DNA of 64,000 nucleotides, taken from assembly GCA_964017195.1 (NCBI GenBank), contig OZ024898.1, positions 17,786,475 through 17,850,474 of the forward strand, given 5' to 3'. Source of the stretch: Siderastrea radians. Lineage: Eukaryota > Cnidaria > Anthozoa > Scleractinia > Rhizangiidae. The stretch's first letter is position 1, and every line of letters starts with the position of its first letter. Under the pieces are notes generated by a model. That model saw nothing but the letters and a program-made list of their open reading frames with translations. It was not told the origin of the DNA and searched no databases. This document shows positions 11,101 through 25,119 of the stretch, piece by piece. A program made the position numbers and the translations under genes.

Positions 11101-14100
11101 ATGTGCTAAGTAGAATTAAGTCGAACGTAATTGCACATGGGCTGTATGTAAGACACGAACTGCTACCTAAACCACTACACAAGTTTAACAGCGGTTTATC
11201 TGTGTCATATAAGTAAGGAACGTCGACATACTAGTAGTAACTTTGTTAATGTGATGTGACGTAACTGGGAATGTGCTGTTCTCGAGAAGGCCGCGTAAAA
11301 TGTCCAGTGTGCGCTGTGGTGTCCAAATATCTGGGGGCATGCTCATGATGAACAGACCTCCTGGCCTGATCAATGTTCTTGGTTTTGGGAATCACTTTCT
11401 TCACCATGAACAATCGTGCCTCTCCTCTGGCAAGTTCGACGCTCACTCCTTTCCTCCTGAGGACTGTGAAAAGTTCAGGATCAAATTTCGTGGTCAACTT
11501 TTTTGTGCGCCTCTGAAGGAACAGCACTTGACCCCATGCCGAATAACAGATGGGGTTGACTTGTGTCGTTTGTCTGCGTATTCCTTTGCCTTTAACTTTC
11601 TACGATTGTCATTGGAACGTGCAGATTGGAGCAGCTTTGGAGGACGAGAGGTATCCAAATCTTGGTTCTGATGTGACGATTGATCATCAAGGACGCGGGG
11701 CTTACATCCGTGGAGGAATGTGGGGTATTTCGGTAGTACATCAGGAAGACGAACAGTTCTGAGAACCCGTTCCTCCCTTCCAGATTTGAAATGCGGATGG
11801 ACTTTTCCATGGTTTCATTATATCTCTTCTACCTGGGCATTGGCAGCTGGCCAAAGGGGTGTGTTTTGCGATGCTTTATACCCATTCGGTTGCACCAGTC
11901 AGTAAACTCGCCCGATCCAAAGGGAACATTGTCAGATGTAGTGACTTACGGGATCCCGTGTGTTGCAAAACTTTGATTCAGAAGTTTAATGGCTGTAACT
12001 ACTGTACTGGAGTGTGTGATGTAGACTTCAGGGTACTTAGAGGATTCATCGACTGCAACAAAGATATTCGCCAGAAGGGAACGGGCCACAGTAGTCCACG
12101 TGAATGGTGTGCCATACTTGTTTTGGTGGCTTAGTCATGTTGAGGGGATCTAGGGGAGGCTTTGGGCCCACAATCTGGCACCCAAGACACTCACGCACAT
12201 GTCTCTCTGCTTGCATATCCATTCCTGGCCACCAGACTCTTTGTCTCAGGTGTTGCGTAACTTTTGGGATGCCCTAGTGACCGTCATGTGCTAGCTGAAG
12301 AATGCAAGGGCGCATTGCTTTCTGGCAAATTTCATCTTTGAGAGCTTTATAGGGCTCGGGAGCAGTGTCGCAGTTTCGAGTGATGATCTTCAGTGTGGGA
12401 TCGGATTCTGAAGCAATGAGCAGTTCTTGGAGGGTAACTGCTGGAGGAAGAGAATCTACGATTGACAGAGTTAATGTGGTCCTCCACTGGGTCTCTGAGA
12501 GTGTCAGTCTGAACAAATTTTTCGTGGCAGGATGTCAACAGCATTTTGGATGCCAGGTTGGTAAACAATGTGGGGATTTTCCCTACAAAGACAGACTCAC
12601 CCGTGCTCAATTGTCCAGGGTTATTTATAAGGCTAACTGTTGGGACTGCCGGGAGTTCTACATAGGTTAAACTAAACGAAGATTGCATGTCAGGAAAACG
12701 GAGCACTTCAAATCCATTACGAGTAGCAATCACTCATCTGCTATTGCCGCCCATGTCACGTCAACTGGTCTTAACATGAAATGGGACCATTTCGAAATTT
12801 TGGCAAGAGGACGGTAGGACACCCATTGCAAGATCAAGGAGACTCTGCTGATTAGGGATTTACAACCTTCCCTAAATGAAAATGTCAGCAGTGAAAAACT
12901 TTACCTTTATTAGTTTGCATGCTTTTCCTTTCATATACAAATTTTTCTACTATTTGTTATCTTTTGTTTCTGTAGTTAGTTACTTATTATACACTCAAAT
13001 TTCTGCTGTTATTCAACGGTTTACAACTTCTGAAGATGTAAGTTGGAACATACGAAACGTCAAGATAAAGCCTGTTTTCTTTCCAGAAATGCGTTTATAT
13101 TTCCTTATGTTTATCACCGCGGTTTGCTTTTTGTTTCTTCTTAAGCTAAGATGGCCAAAAAACAAACTTAAAGTATCTACGATGTACTGTTGTTCCCACG
13201 ATCAGTGAGGAGGACTTCCAATGGCTGACAGCCATGGATGTAAAAGTGAAACCTTTCACACGCCCACACTGCAGATAAGGCGTCTCTTTCAGTTTGGCTG
13301 TAACGCTGCTCTACAGGTGAGAGGCTGCGGATGGCATATGCAACAGGTCTTATGGTACCGTCAAGATGCTTTTGAGTCAGGGCACCACTAATTCCAATCT
13401 TGCAAGCATCATGGCAAACTTGGGAGGGGAGGGAAGGGTCAAAATGAGCCAAGACAGTGCCACTAGATATAAGGTTGCAAAGGTTTTCAAAAGCTTCTGA
13501 TTGCGCTGGGGCCCATAACCAGGAGGAGTTCTTGTGTGTGAGTCGGCGTATGGGTTCTGTCATGGAAGCCAAGTTTGGAACAAAGAGAGGTACTGTGTTG
13601 ATCAACCCAAGGAAGCCTCTTGCTTCGGTGGCATTGGTTGGTGGCTGCATTTGCTTGATTGCCTGGACACGATCCGTCTAGGGGATACTCCGAATACTGA
13701 GAAATCCTGAGAAATCTGAGCCCACACTGCAATTGATACCCCGAGTGCTGAGAAATCCATAGTAGTCTGGTTCTGTGACACCAAATAAACACTGGATTGA
13801 CTGTACGTTTTTTTCATGGAGACGAAGCAAAGTGCTATCAAGGGATTTGTCATGTTCTTCCTTAGTGGTTCCATGAACAAGGATGTCATCAGCAATGTTC
13901 CTGGCATTAGGCAATCCTTCTAAGACTTGTCCAATCACATGTTGGCATATTTCGTATCCCACAAATGCCCCATACGGGAAACGCTTGTAACGCCAGAGGC
14001 CAGCATGAGTTTTGAAGGTTGTCAATTTGGTGATAACATTCCTTGAGATCAATCTTGGAGAAGAACTTAGAGTCATTAAGGTCTTGGAGAATTTCCACTG

Positions 14101-15633
14101 ATGTTTGATAGGGGTGATGAGTGCAGAGGAGAAATTCATTCGGCTTGGTCATATTTACGGAGAGTCGTATATGTCCATTTGGCTTGTCAACGATGTCAAC
14201 AGGGGACACCCAGGGTGTTGGGCCAGTGACGGGCTCTATGATATCTTGGTCTTCCAGTTGTTTGAACTTAGCTTCCACCCTGGCACGGTAGTGTAAGTGT
14301 GTAGGATGCTAATTCTGTACCACAGGCCGTATGTTTGGATCCATGCGGAGCTCAAGTTGGTAGTCCTTCAACTTCCCAGTTTCGCCACTAAACACAGCAG
14401 GGAACTTTTCAAGAAGATAATGGTATTCATCATTTACAAGTAGGTGTTCAGTAACGGTGGATGCTGCAACATGCAACATTCCCAGGCGGGTTGAGGTTTC
14501 TCGACTTAGCAAACAACCAGCATTTCGAGATTTCAACACAAGGAATTTAGTTAGATCCATCTGCCCTGAAGGAGAGGTGACTAATCCGAAAAATGACCCA
14601 GCAAGGGGAACTAGTGCAGGGTTATCCTCTCCATAGGGGGCGAAGTCTCACATCTGTTGGCCTTGAACGTAACGCTTTGACAGCACTTATAGCCAGATAT
14701 GTTGCATAGTCAATAGTGTTTGCTGTTGCTACTGAATCAATACAGACTTGGAATGCACAAGCGTCATCCTCATTATTTATAATCACATACACACTTTACC
14801 TTTGGGTGTGCAGTCTTCTGCTCTTTTGGACAACCTGGTGTTGGGTTTTTTTTCATACAAACTCTGCCAAAATGATGGTCGACCACTGGGAGCAGGTCTT
14901 GTGAAAGGCAGGACACTTGGAAGTTCTTGGCCTGTGGTCAGCCACATTGAGTACATTTCCATCGGCTGTCGTAGACAAAATTCACCTGCTCGTCTGCTTC
15001 GCTCAAAGATGAATCGGTTAAGTGCCGTGCGTTTTCTGAACGGTCTATGACGAGGTATTTTCCATCGGAGGATTTCTCGCGGAGGAGGCGTCTACGAAGT
15101 GTAGCAAAGCAGCAGTGTTCAATTAACTGATCTGTGATGGCTTCATCGAGGGAATATTTGTCAAATTCACAGTTTTCGCCAAACGCCGTAATGTACTGAT
15201 CTATTGGTTTGTTGGGTGCTTGGTGAGCCTGGCGGAGAAAAATACCTGTCTAGTGCGGTAATAGCATCCTTGTAGGCAGTACCACTGTCCTAAAGCGTAG
15301 CAAAGATGTCTTGGACGGCTGGCCCGGCGAGGTGAAGCAATAAGGCGCGTTTGCGACTGTCAACTGTTATGCCACGTGCATCGATGTAATATTCTAGTCG
15401 TGTTTTCCATCTTGTCCTTCGAGGAGCAACGCTGCCGGACTGTTCGAACGGGTCAAAGGATGGTATAGTTGCGAGTTCTGTCATTTACGTCGCCAAAATA
15501 TTGTTTCTTCAGGCAGCAAAGCACATGGTTCGTGTAACACAACACACAAGTTTATTCAAGATGGCGTCTTCATACACACATGCTCTTCTTGCTCATGCGC
15601 ACTACATTACAGGACCGCAATGCACATACAATA

Positions 15634-15685
<52 letters not shown>

Positions 15686-18600
15686 TTACTATTATTACTA
15701 CTACTATGTCCCGGGTAAGTAAATTGTGCCCATTGTGTAAGTCAAATCAAGTAGAAAATGAAACTCATTTCTTGTTTAAATGTAGCAAGTACTATTTGCA
15801 GAGGAACACACTCTTAAATCGAATCGATGAAATAATACCTGACATTGAAAGGAAATGAACCTCAAAAAGCATCAAACTTCTCATGAACTCTAACGACTAT
15901 CAATGTATCACGTATATTCATACTCATGTGTGAATATACGTGATACATTGTTATTATCAAGTGTAAAGGAGAAGACGTTCTGTGCAGTGTTACACAAGCA
16001 ATAACAGAAGAGGACATTTCGTGAGCTTTACATGATGGAAAAATAGTCTCGAACCTCGCGGACGGATTCTGTGTACAGTTCAAGTTATTTAGCTAAAATA
16101 AAACGATTGGGACGACGTCAAAGGCTCAAACGAGTTTTATTACATTGGTGGCGGCGAACTGGGATTGAGAAACGAGCTGTCATGATTGCTCAAGGTCTCG
16201 CCCATGATTGCATTCTGGGCTCAGACATTTTAGCACTATGGATGCCAATTTCACTATGACACAGGGACCTTTGTTGTTGGAGATGTTGAAATCCCAATTA
16301 GGTACTGCAAGGTAATGCCTAGTGTTTGTAGAATTTTTCTTCGTTCTGAGGTGGAATTAGAGCCTGGAACTAAACATTTGTTAGGAGCTAGATTAGAAGA
16401 TGAGTAAGAACAAAACACTGGAAGCCCTGGGATCCTAGAGGCCTCAAAGGAACTAAGAGGAAAATCAGACATTTGCATAGCTCGTTCCCTAGTAGTTCCA
16501 AGGGCAGGGAAGACCCCTGTTCAAGTTGCCAACTTCTCTGACAGACCAATCAAATGCGTTCAGATGTCCCTGTTGCTGAGTATCATCCCGTTAGCAGTGT
16601 GAATAACAGCGCTATTCCCATTGAAGTTGAATAAGAATCGGGAAGTACCTGCAAGCCATTCTGTTGAACTATTGGCATGACAGTGGGGGAAGTGAACAGA
16701 CATAGAACGAGGGAGAAAAGTGGAGATCAATTTGTGAACAACAAAACCTGGAAGGGCTTTCCTAGGGCCAAAAGGAACAATTCTCGTCCCTAGTAAAAGA
16801 GTATGAGGACATTTTTGCAATGAACAGTTCTGATTTAGGGAAGTCTGACCTAATGGAGCATGAAATTAACACGGGCGATTGTGCCCCAATCAAGTAACCA
16901 CCACGCGCAGTATTCCCCCGCACCAACGAGAGATCATTGACCAGCAACTGGATGAAATCCTAGCTAATGGTAGAGTTGAACCGTCTCAAAGTCCGTGGAG
17001 CAGCCCTATTGCTTTGGCTCGGACGCATGACGGCTCTTACCCTATGTGTATCGACTTTCGGAGGCAGTGCACGTAAAAAGATGCCCTGCTTCTACCTCGG
17101 ACTGATGATGTCTTGGAAGCTCTGGGTAGTGTACAATGGTTTTCGTGCCTCGATTTGGCCTCTGGCTATTGGCAGATGCAGATGAAGGAAGAGGATAGGC
17201 CCAAGACAGCATTTTCTACTCATCATGGACAATTTTAGTGGCGAGTGCTACCTTTTGGCTTGACGAACGGGCCGGCAAGCTTTACAAGATTGATAAATCT
17301 GGCACTCAGTTGACTCACTTGAACACATTGCCTTGTAAACTTAGATGATATCATCATCTGGACTCCTACATTCGAGGACCAGCTTCACCGCCCACGGTTA
17401 GTCTTCAACAGAGCTCGATCAGCTGGTTTAAAGGTGCCAGTTCCTGAAGAGAGAAGATACATTTCTCGGACACATCGTTTCCTCTGATGGGACAAAGACA
17501 GACCCAGAGAAAGTTAAAGCTGTTGAAACTTGGGCAACGTCACTTGGCTTAAAAGAGTTTCAGTGTTTCCTCGATCTCGCTAGCTACTACCGGCAGTTGA
17601 TTTTCGAATTCTCTATCATTGTCGAACCACTCTACAAATTGTGTAGAAAGAACGCACCTTTCAATTGGCAGCAAGAGCAGCAGTCTGCCTTTGAAGAGGT
17701 GAAACACCGGCTAGTCAGCGCCCAGTCTTTGCGTAACCAGATTTTAGTCCCAGTTCAGGGTCACTCATACTTGACACGGATGCTAGCTAACACCTGGGGA
17801 TCGGAGCAGTTCTATCTCAGCGGCAGCCCAATGGGACCGACCGAGTGATTGCATATGGGAATCGCTCTTTAAACGAGCATGAGAAGAACTATTGCGCCAC
17901 TCGCCTGGAGATGTTGGCTCTAGTCACCTACGTTGACTATTTCCGTTAATATTTGCTGGGACGAAGGTTCTGACTTCGAACTGACCACCATGCATTAACA
18001 TGGCTGAGGTCCTTCAAGGATACCCGAGGGGAAGTGGCTCATTGGCTGGAACGCCTGCAAGAATTTGACAATGAAATTCAACGCCGGCCTGGTAATGCAG
18101 ATGCAGATGTCGCGGCGACCAAGACGAAAGCATGGGCGTTGTCAATCCTGTGTTTCATCAACCCATCCCCAGTCAGCTGCTGCTGCAGGAGAGTTACTGG
18201 CTGTTGAAAGGTGTGATGAGGAAGCCATGTGGTCAAACGAAGCGGTTGCGCAGAGGGAAGACCCTAATATTGGTCGCGTTGTGGAGCAGCTGTCGCGATC
18301 GTGAAAGAAGCCGACTTCTGAGGAGCTTCAGCCAATGAGTCGGACCGCTCAAGCAATATGGGTACAATTTGAATTGTTACAGCTGAAAGAAAGCGTGTTC
18401 TATCTTCAGTCGCCTGAAAATACCTCCTCGGCAAAGCAGCACCTGGTTTTGCCACAAAGTTTGGTTAGGAAAGCGCTTAACGAAGTTCATGATGGTCCAG
18501 CAGGTGCCCATTTGGGAAGAATTGACTCTTAAGAAGATGAGTGCAAGGTGCGGGAGGCCTGGCTTGACAAAGAAAGTTCACCGGTATTGCGATGGATGCC

Positions 18601-21600
18601 TTACATGTACCAAGTGCAAGTCCAGGCCAAAACCAAGAGCACCTCGGCAGCCATTCCCCTGTGGAAACCCGATGCAAAGGATCCACATCGACATAGTGGG
18701 GCCACTACTCCGGACACGAAGAGGAAATCGCCACATTTCAACTGTGCAGTGCAGTTTTACCAAGTGGACTGAAGCATTTCCAATTCCTAACCAGCGTGCC
18801 ACAACCTGTGCAAAGCTGGTAAAGAACTTGGTCTGCAGATTCGGTGTGTCCGATAGCATTCGCAGTGAACAAGATCGAAACTTTGAGTCACAGGTTTTCG
18901 AACAGATGTGCCACATGTTAGAGATCAAGAAAACCCGGTCAACTGCGTATTATCCAGAAGGTAACGGGCAAGTTGAGAACATTCACAAGACCCTCAAGAG
19001 TATGGCGAGATCTAGAGTGAAAGAAAAGCCGGAGAGCCAGGATGAACACCTGGATTATTGCATGATGGCTTATCTCAGTAGCGTCTATGCCTCACAAGGC
19101 ACACTCCTTTTGAACTGATGTTTGGAAGGGAGATAAGGATTCCCTTGGATGTGATGATGGGAGAGGCTGAGGACAGCTACTGCTTGTACACTGAATTTGG
19201 TGCCGACCTTCAGAACAATTTAGAAGGTGCATACCAGGATGTCCGGCAGAATCTGAAGATCGCCCAACTACGCCAGAAGAATGCTTACCACAAGGGAGTG
19301 AAGCAAACTGAGTATCAGTCCAGAGATTTAGACTTGCGTTACATCCCTCAGTTGAAGCCAGGTGAAGCCGGCAAGTTTCACCGACAATGGTGATATCATA
19401 CCCGGATCACAGAGGCTACTTACCGCGTTAGAAAAAGTTGCAGGGCGATCGAGGAGATGCAGTTTGATTTATTATAACAACTTACGGTTGTATCAGAGAA
19501 GATAGGAAGAAGCAGTGGATACCCCAGCGAATGGTGGTATTAGCAATGCACCCCCGTAGAATGTGTAGAAGGAAAACGTCAGCAGACACTACCAGAAGGC
19601 GGAGAGGAAGTGATTGTGAGTACAGATGGAGAGGAGAGTAGGCTGATAGATGATGAATGTGAGCTGTCAATGCAACATCCTGCTACATCAGAGATTTGTG
19701 GTTCTCAGTCAGATGATGTTGTCCATCCTATCTGTGTGAAACCGGATGTAGAACGTGACCATTCAGTAGAAGCACCAGGTACCGAAGGCAGTGACCTTGT
19801 TGTGGATACGCAGACGAATGCTGCTATTCCTCAAGAGGGAAGTAGCGAACTTATTCCAGCTAACGACATTTGCGAGGAGAAAGGGAGTGAACATGATGAC
19901 GAAAGAGCGGAAGAAGAGACTGCCCTCCAGAGTGAAAGACCAGTGCCAGTGAGAACACCCCGGGACCGGAGAATGGGTTATGGAGAATGGGTTATGGAGA
20001 ATGGGTTCTTAGTAGCCTACAGCAAATTGTTGACCACACACGGATGCTGGAGGAAAAGCAGACTATGGAGAAAGATCGGATTAAGAAACTGAAGCCGAAA
20101 TTGTTAAAAAAAGGCTCGAGCAATAAGAGGACATTGATAGTTTTTTTAGATTTCTTGATTTTTGTTCATGATCTGAACTTTTTACAGTAACATTATTGCG
20201 CTCTTTAAATGCTTTCCTTGAATCTGGAGATTCACCCTTTTGTAAGAGAGAGGATAGCGTAGAGGACGTTTTGTGCAGTGTTGCACAAGGAATACAAAGA
20301 GGACATTTCGTGACCTTTACAAGGTCTAAAAATAGTCTCGAACCTTGTGGTCGGATTCTGTGTACAGTTCGGAGTTATTTAGCTAAAATAAAGCGGTTGA
20401 GACGGCTTTATAGGCTCAAACGAGTTTTAGTACACAAGTGAAAGTGATGTAACTTAAGTTCATTAGTATAATAGCGGAGCCCACGCGCTAGTGCGTCAGC
20501 GGAGCACCATTGTTAAGGAAATTTGGTAACCTATCAAGCCAAGAAATTTTGGTAGTGACGTAATAGACACGTGACCGTCCGTCCGTACGGACGTCCGTCG
20601 ATAGAGATGCTAATTAGGCCCGGCCACGCTGGCGGTGTCTCCGTCGTTTTTGTCTTATATTTTCTGTTTTACTGCTCAGTTGGACGCCTGAACCATGGAA
20701 CGGTCTGTCTAAACATCTCGGGCACTTCCTACTGTGATCTGCCAGATCAATACGGCAAGTTCTGTACGGTAAACTCGACTTTTGCTGCTTCATCGGGGTT
20801 AATTCTGTTTTATGAAGAATTTGGCGATTATTCAAAAAAACAATCTACTGGATTCCAGACATAATGACGCTTTGTTACCTCGATCATTGTTAATTGTTCA
20901 ACCATGCAAGCCTTTTAAGATCAAACGCAGTAAACGCCCGTCCGCCTATTATTCTAGCACAACAGCAACATTCCATTGCCTGTTGATGGGAGATTTAGTA
21001 TTTAAGCTTAACCCTGGTCCGGAAAACAATGGTGGAAATTCTAACACGTACCCCCATTGTCATCGTGCACGCCGTAGTGCACATTCGAGGAATCCATCCA
21101 ACCTCATCACTATAACTGTCAATGGATTACACCATAATGGTTACGTAAACCTGTACGGCGCAAATAACAACAAGACAGGTGGGTCTCCTTTGGCGGGCCG
21201 GATTTCCCTGTGTAGCCTAAATGCGAGATCATTAAGAAGTAAAACTGCTGCGTTTGTTGATCTGGTATGCGATGTAAAGGCGGATATATTTACGATTTGT
21301 GAGTCTTGGTTAACAGCAAATGATTCAGCCGTTCTGAGTGAGCTCAGTCCGCCAGGATATAAAACTCTTCGTCATTGTCCACGAGCTAACAAGACTGGTG
21401 GCGGGATAGCGCTTTTATCCAGGGATGGTATAGAGGTTGTCAAGGTACTTTCAACCGACCAATCGTCATTCGAGGTTTATGAATGGCTGGTCAGTACGAG
21501 AGCGACACGTTTACGGGTTATTATCGTGTATAGACCGCCATATTCCGCTGAACACCCAGTATCCACGAGCATCTTTATTAATGAGTTCACGGACTACCTT

Positions 21601-24600
21601 GAATCAGTCGTCATGTCTAGTGAGCCATTGATAATATCTGGTGATTTTAACATTCATGTGGACATGTCTCACAGTCCTGACACCATTCGCTTCAGGGATC
21701 TCCTCGACTCCATGGGTCTAATGCAGCACGTGAAGCGACCCACCCACGAAAAGGGTCACACCCTTGACTTAATCATCACGCGGCAGTGTGACAATATTGT
21801 CGCTACAGAACCATTACCTGAAAGATATTTCTCGGATCATGCAGCCATAATATGTGAGCTTACTATTATCAGATCCAAGCAGAGTGTTAAGCACGCAGAG
21901 TACCGTAAACTTAAGTCAATTAATATGCAGCAGTTTAGAGATGACATTCGCAATTCTACTATATGCGTTGACCCTCCATCTGCCCTTGATACGTTGGTTG
22001 ACTGTTACAATAGGACTTTGTCTTCATTGCTCGATAAGCACGCACCGGTGCAATCACGTCATACTACAACTCGTGTTCGGCCACCCTGGTTCAATGATGA
22101 CATCAAGAAGGCGAGGCAAGAGAGGAGCTGAAAGGCGCTGGAGGGCTAGCAGGTTGCCCGAAGATCTGGCTGCGTTTAAAGTTAAAAGAAATTACGTCAT
22201 TCACATTATGAATGAGACAAGGCGTAAATATTATAAGCAGTTCATTGAGGACAATGGTGATGATCAATCCAAGTTATTTAGAGCAAGTAAGCTCCTTTTG
22301 AATATGCAGCCAGACAAAACCCTCCCACCCTATACAGACGCTCTTACACTTGCAAATGAAATGGGTGAGTTCTTTGTTCATAAGATCACTTCAATAAGGT
22401 CGAAGTTGACTACTGGTGACCAATATCGTGCGGAGTGTGGAGATACAAGTGATGTAGGCAGGCTGACATTACATTCCCTGAATTCTCGCTGTTGTCTGAG
22501 GAGGATGTTCGCAAACTAGCCTTAGCGAATAAGAAATCGTGTGCACTTGACCCAATTCCAGCGTCGATTCTATCAGCGTGCCTGGACGAGTTACTCCCAG
22601 TGGTAACTCGAATGGTTAACACGTCCTTGGAAACTGGATACTTTGCTAATAACTGGAAGTGCGCCTTAGTACACCCTCGACTCAAAAAACACGGTCTCCA
22701 ACTCATCAATAAGAATTTTCGCCCGGTGAGTAATCTACAGTTAAGATCTGATCTTACGGAAAAGGCAGTGGCTACCCAGATCCAATGTCACATGAGGGAT
22801 AATGACTTGTTTCCCTGTTTACAAAGTGCTTACCGACAAAATCATAGCACCGAAACTGCTCTGATCAAGGTGAAAACGATTTACTCATGAACATGGATAA
22901 GGGTCATGTGTCACTTCTTGTATTATTGGATCTAAGCGCCGCTTTCGACACGGTCGATCATGGCATCCTGCTTCGAAGGTTGCACTCTCTGTTAGGCTTA
23001 GGCGGTAAAGCACTTTCGTGGTTTCAATCTTATCTAGAAGGAAGAGCGCAGCGTATTTCTGTTAACGGCACTCTCTCAAACACATTTGCTTTAGAATGCG
23101 GTGTTCCACAGGGTTCATGCTTAGGCTCGCTGTTATTTATAATCTACACAAGCAAGCTGTTCGAGATCATACGATCGCACTTCCCATCTGCGCACGCCTA
23201 TGCTGACGACACGCAGCTATATATGTCATTCAGACCATCTGATAGCTCAAGCGAACTTGAAGCCGTGACTGCGCTGGAGAACTGCATTCTTGATGTGCAT
23301 GCTTGGATGAGAGGGGATATGTTGTGGTTAAATGATGAAAAGACGGAGTTTCTATTGGTTGGCAGTCGTCAACAGCTAGCTAAGGTGTCTATCAACAGCA
23401 TCAAGGTTGGTGAAGCTGATGTGGCTCCTGTGTCGTCAGCAAGAAATCTGGGCGCTTGGTTCGACTCCCACCTGGATATGTCTACTCATATTTCCAAAAC
23501 TTGTGGCAGTGCATTTTACTATCTTTATAGCATTCGTCATATCAGAAAGTTCCTCTCAAGAGAGCATACTGAACAGCTGGTTCATGCCTTCATCACAAGT
23601 CGATTGGACTACTGTAATAGCCTGCTTTACGGTGTTCCCGACTGTCAGATAGTAAAACTGCAACGCGTAATGAACGCAAGTGCTAGGCTTATTTACTGCG
23701 CGCCTAAGTTTTGTCGTATTACCCCAATTCTTATGGAGCTGCACTGGTTGCCGGTACGTACGCGTATTGAATTTAAAATTCTTCTTACTACCTTTAAAGT
23801 TGTTAAGGGTCTAGCTCCTAAATATCTTTCTGATTTAATAGCAATTTTACCGTCGTCAATCTATGATCTACGTCGTAATAGTAACGGAATTCTCTTAGCG
23901 AGAAGCACACTGAGAACAAAGAAAACAATGGGTGACTGTGCGTTCGAGATTGCAGCACCAATATTATGGAGTAGTTTGCCTTTTTCAGTTAGACAAGCAG
24001 GTACCATCGCCAATTTTAAGAGATTACTTAAGAGTTATTTATTTACCAAGACGTATAATTAATTTATCATATTTTTGCTTATTTTTTACCATTATTATTA
24101 TTATTATTATTTATTTTTTAAATAATTTTTGTTTATTATTTCTTTTAATCGTACATTCATTGTTTAATGCAGGATTGTAATGCGCATATGAGTATATTTA
24201 TAGAATACACGCACTATAAGTGTTAAATATTATAATTATTATTATTATCCGCATCACACTGGATATGACCCTGTGCTGAATCCCGTGTTTTTAGCGCGAA
24301 ATCGCATGTTGGCCCGCGTTGTAGAAAAACAAGCAAAGACAACAAAAGTCAAAAACAAATTTGTTAATGGAAAAAAAACTTCTAAAGAATACTCAGTTGT
24401 CTTTTTGGTGGAGGCGAAAAATTCAATTTAGGCAAAAGAAATTGAGTTCTGTTGCGAACTCGATCGGCACACCGCTTGAGTTCGCAGCTTTTCGCAGCGG
24501 CTTCGACGCCAAATATAGCAGAGTTAGTGCTTTTTGGCTTTTTTTTCTGCCCACAACCATGATTTTTACGGCGGTCCGAGCACATTTTGCTAGGAAAACA

Positions 24601-25087
24601 CCAGCAATTTTATGTTGATAGGTAGCTTGTCACGAAGAAAGAAATAAGTAATAAAATTAACATCAAAATAAACTAACAATTGCTCATGGCTTAGTGGCCT
24701 AAGCGCCGCCTTTATGCACCGACGAGCCAGGTTCGGCTCTCAGCGAGGACATGAATTTTTTTTTAATTTAACGACTTGAATGAGAGTATTTTCACAAATT
24801 AATAAGTGCCAGCCAAAAAAAAAACAAAAAACAAAAAAACAAAACAAAAACAAACCAAAACAAAAACAAAAAAAAGGGGGGGGGCTCCGCTTTTAGGCTT
24901 GGCTTAATCTATATATTATTAGAGGACAATTAGCCTTGTTTTGTTATTAATTACTAATATGCTTTTGCAGTACTGTAAAATTTTGCGGTCATGCGAATAA
25001 AGCAATTTACTACTACCACTACTACTACTACTACTACTACTGCTACTACTACTGCTGCTGCTACTACTACTACTACTACTACTGCTG

Positions 25088-25119
<32 letters not shown>

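Larger units (their letters stand above)
11230..15625 (-). mobile_element. Degenerate Ty3/gypsy LTR retrotransposon (copy 1)
   Basis: On the minus strand from 15484 downward the order is Gag, CCHC-like knuckle, protease-linked region, reverse transcriptase, RNase H, H2C2 and integrase core, then an integrase C-terminal region ending near 11246. This is the Ty3/gypsy order. All genes carry frameshifts. Upstream of the Gag ATG (15484) an LTR-like stretch at about 15497-15625 contains AATAAA on the minus strand near 15550. I could not identify the matching second LTR near 11100-11230, so the left boundary is approximate. A Penelope-like fragment interrupts it at about 12540-13180. Confidence 0.85.
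15962..20434 (+). mobile_element. Ty3/gypsy LTR retrotransposon (copy 2), complete ends, broken genes
   Basis: LTRs at 15962-16144 and 20241-20434 both begin TGTAA and end TACA, and share GTGCAGTGTT(A/G)CACAA, GAGGACATTTCGTGA, CGGATTCTGTGTACAGTTC, TTATTTAGCTAAAATAAA and GGCTCAAACGAGTTTTA. The 4-bp CAAG flanks both ends, a target duplication. Comparison with LINE B (25969-26010) gives the empty site: the element sits inside LINE A. The body holds protease-linked, RT, RNase H and integrase remnants, but no recognisable Gag. LTR divergence, about 15 percent by eye, marks an old insertion. Confidence 0.93.
20473..24255 (+). mobile_element. L2/CR1-like LINE, near full length, frameshifted
   Basis: A 5' region contains the palindromic GACCGTCCGTCCGTACGGAC (near 20572), followed by an APE endonuclease-reverse transcriptase protein in four frames and a 3' UTR ending in ATT repeats (24228-24250). 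The YADDTQLY box and SAAFDTVDH motif place the RT in the L2/CR1 group. Frameshifts lie near 22110, 22490 and 22880. The outer ends of the larger insert (20473 and 24891) carry a 10-bp inverted repeat. Confidence 0.88.

Noticed and set aside
11100..11230. Second LTR of gypsy-1
   Set aside because: I looked for a match to 15497-15625 and found none convincing, so no LTR is annotated there.
12365..12670. 101-codon plus-strand frame as one gene
   Set aside because: Its first half is antisense to gypsy-1 sequence and only its end encodes the Penelope GIY-YIG part.
15501..15858. Poly-Tyr and poly-Thr frames joined to LINE sequence
   Set aside because: Microsatellite translation running into LINE fragment A.
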